Shown one piece after another: positions 7,768 through 18,800 of a stretch of DNA of 64,000 nt; position 1 is the stretch's first letter; every line of letters starts with the position of its first letter. A program made the position numbers and the translations under genes. The stretch covers positions 32,992 to 96,991 of the forward strand of contig FZLS01000003.1 of NCBI GenBank assembly GCA_900197625.1, written 5' to 3'. Origin of the DNA: Rhodobacteraceae bacterium Water-Bin34. Lineage in GTDB: Bacteria; Pseudomonadota; Alphaproteobacteria; Rhodobacterales; Rhodobacteraceae. A model generated the notes under the pieces. That model was not told the DNA's origin and did no database searches. It saw only the letters and a program-made list of their open reading frames with translations.

Positions 7768-9310
7768 TAAAATTAATATTGTTTGGTTCAAACGTGACCT
7801 CAGGACGAATGATCACGCACCTTTGTTAAATGCGTCAAAACAAAAATTTCCTTTACTACCAATTTATATAGTAGAGCCAGAATACTGGAGAACTGAGTGC
7901 AGTTCACGTAAGCATTGGCATTTTATTCATGACTGTCTTGTTGATTTAGATAATGAAATGAATAATTTGGGTCAGCCATTAATTATACAAGTAGGTGATG
8001 TTGTAGATGTTTTTCGTAAAATCAATAAGAAATTTAATATAGAAAATATATATTCACACGAAGAAACTGGAAATAAATGGACATACGAACGCGATAAAAG
8101 AGTTCAAGTTTGGTGCATACAGAATGGAATAGTTCAGAAGGAATATCCAACAAATGGAGTAGTTCGAAAACTTTCGTCACGAAATGAATGGTCAAAAATT
8201 CGCAATAAACGAATGTCAGAAACTATTTACCCAAAACCAAAATATATCAATCCAATACAAAAAATAATTCATACAAAATTACCTAGTAAGGATGATGAGT
8301 TATTTGGTGCTCCCATTAATGGAAGGGTTCAAAAAGGTGGAAGAATAGAAGCACTAAATGATTTGAAGAGTTTTTTAAATGAAAGATCTCGCAATTATCT
8401 ATATCATATATCTGCACCTGGAAAATCAGAAAAATATTGTTCGCGATTATCAGCACATTTAACTTGGGGCACTTTATCAGTAAGGGAAATTGTTCAATCA
8501 GTCAAAAAGCGAAGATTACAATTGTCTGTTGATCATAAAAAAATTTATGGCAGAAATTTGTCAGCATTTAATTCAAGATTAGCTTGGCGTTGCCACTTCA
8601 TACAGAAACTTGAAATGCAACCAAGCATTGAAACACATTGTATGCATAAGGCTTTCGAAAATTTACGCATGATTGATGCTTCCGACGAAAAATTCATTGC
8701 ATGGTCTTCTGGGCAAACTGGTTATCCTTTTATTGATGCGTGTATGCGAAATTTAATATCTGAAGGATGGCTCACATTTAGAATGAGAGCAATGTTGGTT
8801 AGTTTTGCAAGTTACCAGCTTTGGATTGATTGGCGTTTATCCGGAAATCATTTGGCAAAGTTATTTACTGATTTTGAACCGGGCATTCATTATAGCCAAC
8901 TTCAGATGCAATCCGGCGTAACTGGCATTAATGCAATGAGAGTTTATAATCCAATAAAACAATCTTATGAGCATGATCCAAGTGGTATTTTCATAAAAAA
9001 ATGGGTTCCTGAGTTAAAACATCTCCCCGTACAATTTATACATGAGCCATGGAAGTATCAAAATAATTTGTTAGAAAACTCTAATATTTTAATTGGACGC
9101 GATTATCCATTCCCAATCGTAGATCATGAAATAGAAGCACGAAATGCTAAAAAGAAGATCTATGATGTGAGAAAAGCTAAAATGTTTAAAAGTGAATCAC
9201 TTATAGTTTTTGAAAAACATGGTAGTAGAAAATCCAAATCAACGCATAAATCTAGGAATAAGGTACAGTCCAAAACTAAGTTTCAAGATAAACAACTCAG
9301 GCTTTTTTGA
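7751..9310 (+). CDS. Atypical cryptochrome/photolyase-family protein
   Basis: A 519-residue protein with an N-terminal photolyase domain ([19 protein letters not shown] near residue 6) and a C-terminal FAD-binding domain ([49 protein letters not shown], then [15 protein letters not shown]). I chose the GTG at 7751 because GAGAGA lies at the right distance; two in-frame ATGs upstream are alternatives. The usual FAD/electron-transfer block DxDxAxNxGxWQW is changed to [13 protein letters not shown]. Thus the asparagine facing flavin N5 (N378 in E. coli) is His380, and the proximal tryptophan (W382) is Leu. It may be a photoreceptor or a divergent repair enzyme. Confidence 0.88.
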   Translation: MKRTLDKINIVWFKRDLRTNDHAPLLNASKQKFPLLPIYIVEPEYWRTECSSRKHWHFIHDCLVDLDNEMNNLGQPLIIQVGDVVDVFRKINKKFNIENIYSHEETGNKWTYERDKRVQVWCIQNGIVQKEYPTNGVVRKLSSRNEWSKIRNKRMSETIYPKPKYINPIQKIIHTKLPSKDDELFGAPINGRVQKGGRIEALNDLKSFLNERSRNYLYHISAPGKSEKYCSRLSAHLTWGTLSVREIVQSVKKRRLQLSVDHKKIYGRNLSAFNSRLAWRCHFIQKLEMQPSIETHCMHKAFENLRMIDASDEKFIAWSSGQTGYPFIDACMRNLISEGWLTFRMRAMLVSFASYQLWIDWRLSGNHLAKLFTDFEPGIHYSQLQMQSGVTGINAMRVYNPIKQSYEHDPSGIFIKKWVPELKHLPVQFIHEPWKYQNNLLENSNILIGRDYPFPIVDHEIEARNAKKKIYDVRKAKMFKSESLIVFEKHGSRKSKSTHKSRNKVQSKTKFQDKQLRLF

Positions 9311-9330
9311 AACTATCAGATAAATGTATT

Positions 9331-9765
9331 TCATTCTTTAATAGCTTCCATAACGACATGTGTTGATGTGTTTGATACACAAGGTAAAGAAGAAATTTTT
9401 TCACCTAAGGTATGACGGTAATCCATTATATTTTTTGTTCGTACTTTTAAAAGATAATCAAATTTTCCAGCAATCATATGACATTGTTCAATCTCAGCAA
9501 TCCCTTGAACTGCTTTGTTGAATGATTTCAGTGCAGTGTCTCTTGTATCATTAAGTTTTACTTCAGTGAAAGCAATATGGTTTTGATCTAATTTACTGTT
9601 ATTTAGTACTGCTTTAAAACCCTTTATAACACCACTTTTAATCAAACTTTTTACCCTTAATTGGCAGGGAGTTTTTGAAAGTCCAACCCTTTCAGACAAA
9701 TCTGAATTTGTTATCCGTCCATCTTTTTCCATTATTCTTAATATCTTAAAATCTATTTTATCCAT
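9331..9765 (-). CDS. putR: Lrp/AsnC-family regulator, probable activator of putA
   Basis: A 144-residue Lrp-type protein. The N-terminal helix-turn-helix runs from DFKILRIMEKDGRITNSDLSERVGLSKTPCQLRVKSL (residues 5-41), and the C-terminal RAM domain has the GKFDYLLKV core. It is transcribed away from putA across a 140-base AT-rich spacer. In many alphaproteobacteria a divergent Lrp member activates putA in response to proline, so putR is the likely name. The PutA protein here lacks a DNA-binding domain, which fits an external regulator. Confidence 0.88.
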   Translation of the reverse strand: MDKIDFKILRIMEKDGRITNSDLSERVGLSKTPCQLRVKSLIKSGVIKGFKAVLNNSKLDQNHIAFTEVKLNDTRDTALKSFNKAVQGIAEIEQCHMIAGKFDYLLKVRTKNIMDYRHTLGEKISSLPCVSNTSTHVVMEAIKE

Positions 9766-9905
9766 TTGACTAAATTTCCATTTTTTTTAGGCATTATAAC
9801 TAAAAATACATCAAAAATAAAATCAATATTTAGATAAAATCAAAATATATAGGAAGTATATTTATTTAATCCATATTAGAATATGAGCAAATAAAGGTAG
9901 CTCAA

Positions 9906-12900
9906 ATGAATGCATTAGACAAAATTCGAAAAAAAATACGTCAATATCATTTAATTGATGAACGTTCACTAGTCCCTGAACTAATCAATTTAATTAATTT
10001 AAATAATAATGAAAAAAAAGAGATAATGATATGCGCATCTGAATTAGTTGATGCACTCAGACTTGATAAAAATCCAGGAATTATGGAAGTATTCTTAGCA
10101 GAATATGGATTATCAAACGATGAAGGTATTTCATTAATGTGTTTAGCTGAAGCACTTTTGAGAGTACCAGATACGACAACTATTGATAGTTTAATTAAAG
10201 ATAAGTTAACTAATCGAGGTTGGGTTGAACATATTGGAAATTCTGAGAGTACACTTGTAAACGCATCTACGTGGGCATTATTACTGACAGGCAAAGTTTT
10301 AAAGAATACAAAAGAGCCAAATGTATATAATAATATTCACTTATTAATTAAAAAGTTTGGGGAACCATTTATAAGAAAAGCAGTAAGAGCAGCCATGAAA
10401 GAAATGGGTAATCAATTTGTACTTGGTCAATCAATTGAGAAAGCTGTAAAAAGAGGAACATCATCACAGAAAAAGGGGTATACCTTCTCCTATGATATGT
10501 TAGGGGAAGCTGCCCTAACAAATAAAGATGCTACAATATATACAAATGCTTATGCTGAGACTATTTCTTATCTATCAAAATATTGTACGAGTGATGATAT
10601 TAGAGATAATCCTGGAATTTCGATAAAGTTATCTGCACTTTATCCACGATATGAGCTAGTTCATAAGAAAGCAGTTTTAGATATATTGGGAAATCGCTTG
10701 CTTGATCTTGCATTGAAGGCAAAAAAAGCAAATATGGGATTAAATATTGATGCAGAAGAAGCAGCAAGATTAGATTTATCTTTAGATATTATTGAGAAAG
10801 TATTTTCTAACCCACTACTATCAGGCTGGAATGGTTTTGGTGTTGTTGTTCAATCATACAGTAAAAGAACTTTATTTGTTATAGACTGGCTATATGCTCT
10901 ATCAAGTAAGTACGATCAAAAAATTATGGTACGGTTAGTTAAAGGAGCGTATTGGGATACAGAAATCAAAATTTCACAATCTGAAGGCATGTTAGATTTT
11001 CCAGTTTTTACCTCAAAAGCTGCTACTGATATTTCTTACTTAGCATGTGCAAGTAAGCTATTTGAAATGACAGATTATATCTTTCCACAATTTGCCACTC
11101 ATAATGCTCATACAATTTACTCAATACTCAAAATTGCCAAAAAAAATAAAAACTATGAATTTCAACGGTTACATGGAATGGGAGAGTCCTTATTTAGTCA
11201 ATTAATGCAAAATCATAAGATAAAATGCAGAATATATGCACCTGTTGGAGTGCATGATGATTTATTGGCATATTTGGTAAGGAGATTATTAGAAAATGGT
11301 GCAAATTCGTCTTTTGTAAACCAAATACTCGATAAAAAAATTCGATCCTCTGATGTTGTATTAGACCCAATATATAAATGGAAATCATCTTTTTATGAAT
11401 TAAACAAAGTAATAAAACCAAAGAAAATATACGATCCTTCTCGAATTAATTCATCTGGTTATGATTTAAATAATGTTACTGAGTTAGACCAAATAAATAT
11501 AAAACGTGAAAAATTTAAAGAGATAAAATGGATTCTATCCTCACAATTAAAATCTGAACCTTCGGGTTCGATTGTATCAATTGCTAATCCATTTAACAGT
11601 AATGATATAGTTGGTGAGGTTAAAACAGCAACAGTCTCGGATGTAAATAAATCTATTGAAAATGCAACGCTTTGGACAATACCGAATGAAGAAAAAACGA
11701 TTATTTTAAATAAAATTGCTGATTTATATGAAAAAAACTTTATTGAAATTTTTGCAATTTTAACACGCGAAGCAGGAAAAACTATAAGTGACGCAATATC
11801 AGAAATAAGGGAAGCAGTTGATTTTATTCGGTATTATTCATTTGAGTCCAGTAAATTAACTGACTCAAAACCACTTGGAAAAATTGTTTGTATTTCACCT
11901 TGGAATTTCCCATTAGCAATTTTTACAGGACAAATAATTGCAGCTTTGTCAGTAGGAAATGCAGTACTAGCTAAACCGGCAGATTACACTCCAATAATTG
12001 CCATTCGAGCTGTTGAATTAATGTACAAGGCAGGTGTGCCAAGAACTTCATTACAATTATTGATTGGAGACGGTCCTATTCTTGGTGATGCATTGGTGAC
12101 CAATAAATTTATAGATGGAATTTGTTTTACGGGGTCAACAAATATTGCAAAATTAATAAATAAAAATTCTGCATCTGAAGGAAATCCTTACGTATCTTTA
12201 GTTGCTGAGACTGGTGGCATTAATGCTATGATAGTTGATAGTACAGCTCTACCAGAACAAGCGGTAAAAGATATTTTAGCTAGTTCTTTTCAATCTGCTG
12301 GTCAACGATGTTCAGCTTTGCGAATGCTATATTTACAAGAAGACATAGCTCATAAGTTTTTAGAAATGCTGTACGGTGCTATGGATGAACTAATAGTCAA
12401 TGATCCGTGGCTTGCTAATACAGATATTGGACCAATCATTAGTATCAATGCTACCAAAGATATAGAAAAATACATTAATCTAGCTAATGATGAAAATAGA
12501 GTTCTACATCAAGTTAAAATTCCTGCACAAGGGTCATTTGTTAAACCTACAGTGATAAAAGTTGAGTCAATAAAACAATTAGAACGTGAAATATTTGGAC
12601 CAGTTTTACATGTAGCAACATTCAAATCTGCCGATATTCCAGGAATAGTAGACGATATTAATAATAAAGGTTATGGGTTAACATTTGGCGTACACTCCAG
12701 AATAGATTCAAGAATTCATTATATTTGTGAAAATTTAAATGTTGGTAATATCTATGTGAACCGTAATCAAATTGGTGCTGTAGTTGGCACTCAACCTTTT
12801 GGTGGAGAAGGCCTGTCAGGTACTGGACCAAAAGCTGGAGGGCCATCATATCTATATCAGTTTGTTAAAGGAAACGTTAATACAACTTATGAATACGCTG

Positions 12901-13355
12901 ATAAGAAAACCGAGATAGAAAATGCACAGAAAATAATTGATGAGTGTTATCAGGTTGAGAGAAAAGTATTAAATTGCACCTCCCTACCCGGCCCGACTGG
13001 AGAGTCGAATATTCTTACTACATATCCAAAAGGAATTATTTTATGTTTAGGCCCGACAGAAAAACAAGCGGAACTTCAAGCAAAAAGTGTTCGTGATATT
13101 GGTAGTACAGCCTGCATAGTTTTAGGATTAGATCTTAATAATTTAAGTAAATTAGAAAATTTTTCTGCGGTAATGCTTTTTGCAAAAATTGATATGGTAC
13201 GTGTTGCAAAAAAAGCATTAGCAGAGAAAAATGGAAGTATTATTCCACTAATAACTAATACTGAAACATTAAAAAATATGAAAATTGAAAGACATGTTTG
13301 TATCAATACAACAGCAGCCGGTGGCAATGTAGAGTTATTGATTAACTCGAATTGA
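9906..13355 (+). CDS. putA: Bifunctional proline dehydrogenase / L-glutamate gamma-semialdehyde dehydrogenase
   Basis: A 1149-residue enzyme that oxidises proline to glutamate in two steps. The FAD-dependent proline dehydrogenase barrel carries [14 protein letters not shown] and [12 protein letters not shown] (near residue 420). The NAD-dependent aldehyde dehydrogenase half has [15 protein letters not shown], the glutamate in VAETGG (about 767) and the catalytic cysteine in [10 protein letters not shown] (about 801). A further 150 or so residues follow the ALDH core, as in longer PutA forms. There is no N-terminal ribbon-helix-helix domain, so it should not repress its own gene as the E. coli protein does. 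The ribosome site is AAAGG, and the neighbour is a divergent Lrp regulator. Confidence 0.97.
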   Translation: MNALDKIRKKIRQYHLIDERSLVPELINLINLNNNEKKEIMICASELVDALRLDKNPGIMEVFLAEYGLSNDEGISLMCLAEALLRVPDTTTIDSLIKDKLTNRGWVEHIGNSESTLVNASTWALLLTGKVLKNTKEPNVYNNIHLLIKKFGEPFIRKAVRAAMKEMGNQFVLGQSIEKAVKRGTSSQKKGYTFSYDMLGEAALTNKDATIYTNAYAETISYLSKYCTSDDIRDNPGISIKLSALYPRYELVHKKAVLDILGNRLLDLALKAKKANMGLNIDAEEAARLDLSLDIIEKVFSNPLLSGWNGFGVVVQSYSKRTLFVIDWLYALSSKYDQKIMVRLVKGAYWDTEIKISQSEGMLDFPVFTSKAATDISYLACASKLFEMTDYIFPQFATHNAHTIYSILKIAKKNKNYEFQRLHGMGESLFSQLMQNHKIKCRIYAPVGVHDDLLAYLVRRLLENGANSSFVNQILDKKIRSSDVVLDPIYKWKSSFYELNKVIKPKKIYDPSRINSSGYDLNNVTELDQINIKREKFKEIKWILSSQLKSEPSGSIVSIANPFNSNDIVGEVKTATVSDVNKSIENATLWTIPNEEKTIILNKIADLYEKNFIEIFAILTREAGKTISDAISEIREAVDFIRYYSFESSKLTDSKPLGKIVCISPWNFPLAIFTGQIIAALSVGNAVLAKPADYTPIIAIRAVELMYKAGVPRTSLQLLIGDGPILGDALVTNKFIDGICFTGSTNIAKLINKNSASEGNPYVSLVAETGGINAMIVDSTALPEQAVKDILASSFQSAGQRCSALRMLYLQEDIAHKFLEMLYGAMDELIVNDPWLANTDIGPIISINATKDIEKYINLANDENRVLHQVKIPAQGSFVKPTVIKVESIKQLEREIFGPVLHVATFKSADIPGIVDDINNKGYGLTFGVHSRIDSRIHYICENLNVGNIYVNRNQIGAVVGTQPFGGEGLSGTGPKAGGPSYLYQFVKGNVNTTYEYADKKTEIENAQKIIDECYQVERKVLNCTSLPGPTGESNILTTYPKGIILCLGPTEKQAELQAKSVRDIGSTACIVLGLDLNNLSKLENFSAVMLFAKIDMVRVAKKALAEKNGSIIPLITNTETLKNMKIERHVCINTTAAGGNVELLINSN

Positions 13356-13387
13356 AACTAAATAAATGATTATAAAAAATTATGTTG

Positions 13388-14692
13388 TTATGATTTTTCA
13401 GGTAAAAGCCCTCTTGGACTAAACCTTAATACTAATAATAATATCAGCCCCATTGTCATCAAACGCATGTGTGCGGCTGAGTCTATTAAGTGTAACCTAA
13501 GGCTGCTATCTTCTGACATTCCAGAAGTTATAACGTTCATTAGTAATAAACCAAGTGGCTCAGCCTCGATCCAAAAAAACCAAATTACAAATCCACCAAG
13601 TATAGCTCCCCAATTATTACCAGATCCACCAACAATAACCATAATCCATATTAGGAATGTAAATCTTAACGGTTGATATGAAGTTGGGGTTAATTGGCCA
13701 TCTAATGTTGTAAGCATAGCACCTGCAAGTCCAACAACAATGGATCCTAATACAAATACCTGTAAATGTCTCTTTGTAACATTTTTGCCCATTGCATTAG
13801 CTGAAACTTCATTATCACGAATAGCACGCATCATCCGTCCCCATGGGGATTTTAATGCAGTTTCTGAAAGCCATAATACAATTAATAACATTGTTATAAA
13901 TAATCCGGCATAGCATATCTTGACAAATATACTTGAAAAGCCAACCGGATCAGCACCCAGCCAATTACAAAGTTCAAGAAACCAGGGTGTAGATTGCAAG
14001 TTAACTTCGTATGGTACCGGTCTTGGCATACCAATTACATTTTTCACTCCCCTAGTCATCCAGTCTTCGTGTTTTAAAACTGCTATTATAATTTCTGAAA
14101 TACCAAGTGTTGCAATAGCAAGGTAATCAGATCTTAGGCCTAATGTAATCTTGCCAATGACCCATGCTGCAATTCCCGCGAACAATCCACCAATCGGCCA
14201 AGAAATAACAATAGGTAACCCTAAGCCGCCTAAGTAACCTGATTTTGCTGGGTTGATGCTTTCTATTGCTTGAGTTGCAGGGCTAAATATTAATCTAGAT
14301 AAAAAGAAACCAATAATGCAAATGGCAACAATAGAAATTGTTCTATATCTTCCAGATTTCATATTTTTATAGGTAAATACAGCAAGTCCAATGGAAATAA
14401 CTGCAATTAACAATCCACCAAGAGCACCCCAGCCACCTTTATCCCAAGCCCCTTCTATGGGTGGCATTGCAACTAATACTGCAGCAAGGCCTCCTAAAGC
14501 AGCAAAACCCATAATACCAACATTGAAAAGGCCTGCATATCCCCACTGTATATTTACCCCTAAGGCCATGATTGCACTAATTAGGCATAGGTTAAGAATA
14601 GATAAAGACACATTCCAACTTTGGAAAAGTCCTACCCCTAATAAAAGTAATGCCATAATTGCAAAATATAATATGTTTTTATTAAGAGCCAT
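13388..14692 (-). CDS. livM: Branched-chain amino-acid ABC transporter permease LivM
   Basis: A 434-residue membrane protein with about ten helices. Family motifs include GYAGLFNVGIMGFAALGG near the N-terminus, LRSDYLAIATLGISEII and the cytoplasmic loop SPWGRMMRAIRDNEVSANAMGKNVTKRHLQVFVLGS, which contacts the ATPases. It is the second inner-membrane subunit of the Liv-type (HAAT) importer for hydrophobic or other amino acids. Its ATG overlaps the last base of livH. It is the last gene of the livK-G-F-H-M unit and converges on putA with a 32-base gap. Confidence 0.95.
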   Translation of the reverse strand: MALNKNILYFAIMALLLLGVGLFQSWNVSLSILNLCLISAIMALGVNIQWGYAGLFNVGIMGFAALGGLAAVLVAMPPIEGAWDKGGWGALGGLLIAVISIGLAVFTYKNMKSGRYRTISIVAICIIGFFLSRLIFSPATQAIESINPAKSGYLGGLGLPIVISWPIGGLFAGIAAWVIGKITLGLRSDYLAIATLGISEIIIAVLKHEDWMTRGVKNVIGMPRPVPYEVNLQSTPWFLELCNWLGADPVGFSSIFVKICYAGLFITMLLIVLWLSETALKSPWGRMMRAIRDNEVSANAMGKNVTKRHLQVFVLGSIVVGLAGAMLTTLDGQLTPTSYQPLRFTFLIWIMVIVGGSGNNWGAILGGFVIWFFWIEAEPLGLLLMNVITSGMSEDSSLRLHLIDSAAHMRLMTMGLILLLVLRFSPRGLLPEKS

Positions 14693-15705
14693 TAAACTGA
14701 TTTTCCTGCAAAAATTCCTGTTGGTTTAAAAAGTAATACCAAAACTAATATAATAAAGCTTACAGCAAATTTATAATCTGTTGCTAATAGTTGCACTAGT
14801 CCTTCTGGTTTCCAATCGCCTGGAACAATGTAAGCAACAAACTTTTTATACGGATATGTTATCATAATTTCTGAGAATGCTATTACAAATCCACCAGCAA
14901 TAGCTCCTAATGGATTACCTAAACCACCAACTATTGCAGAAGCAAAGATCGGGAGTAATAACATAAAATATGTAAATGGTTTAAATGATTTATCCAAACC
15001 GTATAAAGTCCCTGCTATTGTGGCCAATATTGCGACTAAGATCCATGTAACCGACACTACTTTGTCTGGGCTTATTCCGGATAATAACGCTAAATCTTCA
15101 TTATCTGAAAAGGCTCTCATTGATTTGCCAGTGCGGGTTTTATTTAGAAACCAGAATAATGCCACAACAACAATTACTGCCGTAACTACAGTTAATCCTT
15201 GAGAAACTTTAATAGAGACACCTTCAGCTGTGCCTAAGTATTGTTTCATAGCTTTAGCTTTAATAATAAACCTTTCACCGTCAGCAAAACGCTGATCGTC
15301 TGGCCCAATAATAAAACGTACTATACCATTGAGAACAAACATTATTCCAACAGACGCAATAAGATATGTTACTGGCACAGCCTTTTTTTCACGATAAAAT
15401 TTATATACAAATTTATCTGAACCAAGAAGGAAAATAGCTGTAGCTAATATTCCAAATGGTAATGCAATTAATGCTGTTGGCAATGGCCCTAAATTAATCC
15501 CATATGATTGGAATAACCAAGTAAATAGTATCACAATCATAGTACCAAATGCCATAATATCGCCATGTGCGAAATTAGAGAACCGTAATATACCATATAC
15601 TAAAGTGACACCTACTGCACCTAGGGCCAGCTGAGAACCATATGCTATTGCCGGTACAAAAACAAAATTAGACATCAAGAAAAAAGCATTGAGTAAATCT
15701 TCCAT
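14692..15705 (-). CDS. livH: Branched-chain amino-acid ABC transporter permease LivH
   Basis: A 337-residue permease of the LivH family. The motif AIAYGSQLALGAVGVTLVYGILRFSNFAHGDIMAFG (residues 19-54) and the loop RTGKSMRAFSDNEDLALLSGISPDKVVSVTW, which docks the ATP-binding subunits, are both present. It forms the transmembrane channel together with LivM. It starts 84 bases after livF in the same leftward operon and ends 1 base into livM. Confidence 0.95.
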   Translation of the reverse strand: MEDLLNAFFLMSNFVFVPAIAYGSQLALGAVGVTLVYGILRFSNFAHGDIMAFGTMIVILFTWLFQSYGINLGPLPTALIALPFGILATAIFLLGSDKFVYKFYREKKAVPVTYLIASVGIMFVLNGIVRFIIGPDDQRFADGERFIIKAKAMKQYLGTAEGVSIKVSQGLTVVTAVIVVVALFWFLNKTRTGKSMRAFSDNEDLALLSGISPDKVVSVTWILVAILATIAGTLYGLDKSFKPFTYFMLLLPIFASAIVGGLGNPLGAIAGGFVIAFSEIMITYPYKKFVAYIVPGDWKPEGLVQLLATDYKFAVSFIILVLVLLFKPTGIFAGKSV

Positions 15706-15789
15706 TACAGATCCTCGACAATATATACATTAAAAAGATTTCCTATCTCATTGTATTTTATTAGTTTTATATATAAATATACAATCATA

Positions 15790-16494
15790 TTATCCTCCAA
15801 GGAAACTTTTGCGCACTTCGGGATTGTTTAATAAAACTTCACCAGTATCTGTGAATTTATTTCTTCCTTGTACCATTACATAGCCTTTATCAGCAATATT
15901 TAAGGCTTGCCTAGCATTTTGCTCTACCATCAAGATTGTTATACCCGTTTTAGCTACTTCTATTATATTATCAAACAGCTCATCCATAACTATAGGTGAA
16001 ACTCCTGCAGTTGGTTCATCTAACATTAATACCTTTGGCTGTGTCATTAAGGCACGGCCAACAGCGACTTGTTGTCTTTGACCACCAGATAACTCACCAG
16101 CATTTTGATTCCTCTTGTCTTTAAGAATTGGAAAAAGATCAAACACTTCGCCCATTGTTTTACCAATATCATCGCGCCTTAAGAATGCACCCATTTCAAG
16201 GTTTTCTTCAACACTCATGCTTGGAAAAACATTTGCTGTTTGAGGAACAAACGCCATACCTTTTGCAACACGAGCTTGAGGTGATAAACTTGTAATATCT
16301 TCTCCATCTAAAATAATAGAACCAGTATGTATATTTAGCATTCCAAAAATTGCTTTCATAGCGGTTGATTTTCCAGCACCATTAGGGCCTACGATTACTG
16401 CTATTTCGCCTTTTTCTGCTATTATATTACATCCATGTAATATATCAGCAGCACCATATCCACCGGTCATATTTTCGCCTATAAGATAACTCAT
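15790..16494 (-). CDS. livF: Branched-chain amino-acid ABC transporter ATP-binding protein LivF
   Basis: A 234-residue ATPase. Walker A is GPNGAGKST (38-46), the signature is LSGGQRQQVAVGRALM, Walker B is VLMLDEPTAG and the H-loop glutamine variant is MVEQNA, as usual for LivF. It powers import together with LivG. The start overlaps the livG stop by four bases (ATGA-type coupling). Confidence 0.96.
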   Translation of the reverse strand: MSYLIGENMTGGYGAADILHGCNIIAEKGEIAVIVGPNGAGKSTAMKAIFGMLNIHTGSIILDGEDITSLSPQARVAKGMAFVPQTANVFPSMSVEENLEMGAFLRRDDIGKTMGEVFDLFPILKDKRNQNAGELSGGQRQQVAVGRALMTQPKVLMLDEPTAGVSPIVMDELFDNIIEVAKTGITILMVEQNARQALNIADKGYVMVQGRNKFTDTGEVLLNNPEVRKSFLGG

Positions 16495-17267
16495 GATGCA
16501 GCCTTATTTTTTAATCCAGTTCCAAGGTACGCTTCAATAACTTGTTCATTTGATTTAATTTCGTCTATTGTACCCTTTGCAAGTACACCACCCTCAGCCA
16601 TAACTATAACTGGGTCACATAGGCGACCAATAAACTCCATATCATGCTCAATAACGCAAAATGTATAGCCACGTTCTTTGTTAAGCCGTATAATTGCATC
16701 ACCGATTGTGTTCAAAAGTGTTCGGTTTACACCAGCCCCAACTTCATCAAGAAATACAATTTTAGCATCAACCATCATAGTTCGGCCTAATTCTAGTAAT
16801 TTCTTTTGACCCCCTGATAAATTTCCTGCTAATTCATTAGCTACATGAGAAATTTCCAAGAACTCAATAACTTCATCAGCCTTTTTTCGTAATAAACTTT
16901 CTTCTTCTCGAATTTTTGACGGTTTGAGCCAAACATCTAAAAGTTTTTCTCCCGATTGCTCACCTGGCACCATCATGAGGTTTTCTCTGACTGTCATAGT
17001 GCTGAATTCATGAGCTATTTGGAAAGTACGTAATAACCCTCTGTGAAATAATTGGTGAGGCTCTAATCCAGTTATATCTTTACCATCTAAGAAGACGGTT
17101 CCTTGTGATGGCTTATAAACACCTGCAATAACATTAAATAGTGTAGTCTTACCTGCACCATTGGGGCCAACTAGACCAGTAATAGATCCTTTTTCGATAG
17201 TTAAAGATGCATTATTTACAGCCGTGAAACCACCAAATTTTTTTGTAAGATTATTTATTGTTATCAT
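16491..17267 (-). CDS. livG: Branched-chain amino-acid ABC transporter ATP-binding protein LivG
   Basis: A 258-residue ATPase beginning MITINNLTKKFGGFTAV. Walker A is GPNGAGKTT, the signature is LSGGQKKLLELGRTMM, Walker B is IVFLDEVGAG and the H-loop is VIEHDMEFI. The ATG at 17267 is preferred over one at 17312, because the latter lies inside the hairpin that follows livK. An oddity is LDEVGAG where LivG proteins usually have LDEPxAG. It is the first gene after the livK hairpin. Confidence 0.94.
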   Translation of the reverse strand: MITINNLTKKFGGFTAVNNASLTIEKGSITGLVGPNGAGKTTLFNVIAGVYKPSQGTVFLDGKDITGLEPHQLFHRGLLRTFQIAHEFSTMTVRENLMMVPGEQSGEKLLDVWLKPSKIREEESLLRKKADEVIEFLEISHVANELAGNLSGGQKKLLELGRTMMVDAKIVFLDEVGAGVNRTLLNTIGDAIIRLNKERGYTFCVIEHDMEFIGRLCDPVIVMAEGGVLAKGTIDEIKSNEQVIEAYLGTGLKNKAAS

Positions 17268-17282
17268 AAAATCATTCCAGAC

Positions 17283-17312
17283 ATAAAAAAGAGGCCCCAT
17301 AAATGGGGCCAA
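17283..17312 (-). terminator. Hairpin with T-run between livK and livG (terminator or attenuator)
   Basis: On the minus strand an 8-bp GC-rich stem GGCCCCAT/ATGGGGCC (17293-17300 with 17303-17310) is followed by TCTTTTTT. This is a standard Rho-independent signal placed 20 bases after the livK stop. Since livGFHM have no other obvious promoter here, it probably works as a partial terminator that keeps binding protein mRNA more abundant than permease mRNA. Confidence 0.8.
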
Positions 17313-17333
17313 TTTTAATTTTAGTTAGTTTAA

Positions 17334-18515
17334 TTATCTATAACGATCAACTGAAATTTTTGCATCTTTGATGGTTATTTCACGATAATTACCAGCACTT
17401 TCACCAGCACCTATTAGTTCAACATTTGATGCACCAACATAATCGATTTCACCACCAGAAGCTAATATTTCCATACCTTTTGCTAGTTCACCTGGAAGTA
17501 TTTGTTCTCCTGGTGCGTTAGCAACATCAAATACTTTCCCCTTATAATCAGCTGGATTTTTTGAACCAGCTGCTTGCATGGCTAATAGTATAAGTGCAGC
17601 GGCATCATAGCTTTCAGCTGCGAATGGTGAAGTAGCATCGAATGAATCTCCAGCTATTGAAACCAGAGTAGCAGCGCCTTCACTATCAGTGCCAGGTGCT
17701 TGACCGAACGAACCGTCTAAATCTGTTCCAATTGCTTCTGGTAATGAATCACCTACCATACCATCTGGAAGTACGAAGGTATCAAATGCTCCTGTATCTA
17801 ATGATGCTTGAATAATACCTTTACCACCTTGATCTAGATATCCAGCAACAACTAAAATTTCACCACCAGCAGCAGCTAAAGCGCCAACTTCAGCAGAATA
17901 ATCTGCTTTTCCATCTTCATGTGATGCATTTATTGTAACCTCACCGCCTGCAGCTTCGAAAGCCGCAGCAAAAGCATCAGCTAAACCTTTACCATAATCA
18001 TTATTTGTATAAGTTAGAGCAACAGAATTATAGCCTCGTTCCATAATTATTTCACTCATAACAACACCCTGGCGAGCATCAGATGGCGCAGTACGGAAAA
18101 ATAACCCATTATCCTCAATTGTTGAAAGTGCTGGAGATGTTGCAGAAGGTGATATCATAACCATGCCGTTTGGCATTGCAACATTAGTTAAAGTAGCTGT
18201 TGTTACACCAGAACAATCTCCACCAACAATTCCTGAAACTTTATCTGAAGTTATTAAACGCTCTGCAGCTGCAGTCGCAGCACCAGCATCTACACAAGTT
18301 GTATCTGCACGAATAGCAGTTACAGTTGAGCCATTCATAAATGAACCAGAAGCAGATACTTCTGCTATGGCTGCTTCAGCACCTGGCCCCATCTGAGCTA
18401 CTAAGCTTTCAATTGGCCCAGTAAAACCAAGGAATACCCCAATTTTAACATCGTCAGCAGAAACTGCGGTTGCCATAGCCGCAGAAGCTACAGTCGCTAA
18501 AAGTAATTTTTTCAT
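17334..18515 (-). CDS. livK: Branched-chain amino-acid ABC transporter periplasmic binding protein LivK
   Basis: A 393-residue periplasmic binding protein. The first 20 or so residues (MKKLLLATVASAAMATAVSA) form a Sec signal peptide with cleavage near AVSA/DD. The mature start DVKIGVFLGFTGPIESL and the central SPSATSPALS and YTNNDYGKGLADAF segments are typical of the Leu/Ile/Val-binding family. A strong ribosome site GGGAGAAAG precedes the ATG. The ligand could be branched-chain amino acids or a broader set of amides and amino acids. A 285-base non-coding region lies upstream. Confidence 0.94.
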   Translation of the reverse strand: MKKLLLATVASAAMATAVSADDVKIGVFLGFTGPIESLVAQMGPGAEAAIAEVSASGSFMNGSTVTAIRADTTCVDAGAATAAAERLITSDKVSGIVGGDCSGVTTATLTNVAMPNGMVMISPSATSPALSTIEDNGLFFRTAPSDARQGVVMSEIIMERGYNSVALTYTNNDYGKGLADAFAAAFEAAGGEVTINASHEDGKADYSAEVGALAAAGGEILVVAGYLDQGGKGIIQASLDTGAFDTFVLPDGMVGDSLPEAIGTDLDGSFGQAPGTDSEGAATLVSIAGDSFDATSPFAAESYDAAALILLAMQAAGSKNPADYKGKVFDVANAPGEQILPGELAKGMEILASGGEIDYVGASNVELIGAGESAGNYREITIKDAKISVDRYR

Positions 18516-18800
18516 TTCTTTCTCCCAAAAAGATTTTTTGAACTTGATGTATATAAAAAATATATAACTTTAATTCTAAGTATACTAATGTTGATCAGAT
18601 TAAGCTGAGTGTCTAGTAGAATATTTAAAAACAACTAAAAAAATGCCTTTAACATATTTAAATTAAAACAAATAATAATGTTAAAAGTATCATTGTGAGA
18701 TCTTTAAAATAATAATATGATCTAAATATAGAATTTTAACATAAGGATGAATAAAAAATAGAATCAAATCTCAATTTTTTTTAATTAGAGAAGTAAATTT
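18516..18800. other. Non-coding spacer upstream of livK
   Basis: A 285-base AT-rich spacer between the livK start and the sauT stop, with no convincing reading frame. It should hold the livK promoter, but no -35/-10 pair stands out, and no terminator with a T-run was found after sauT. Confidence 0.5.

Noticed and set aside
9947..10294. A 115-codon frame opposite the start of putA
   Set aside because: It lies fully within the conserved putA reading frame and has no family features; it is a shadow of the AT-rich codon use.
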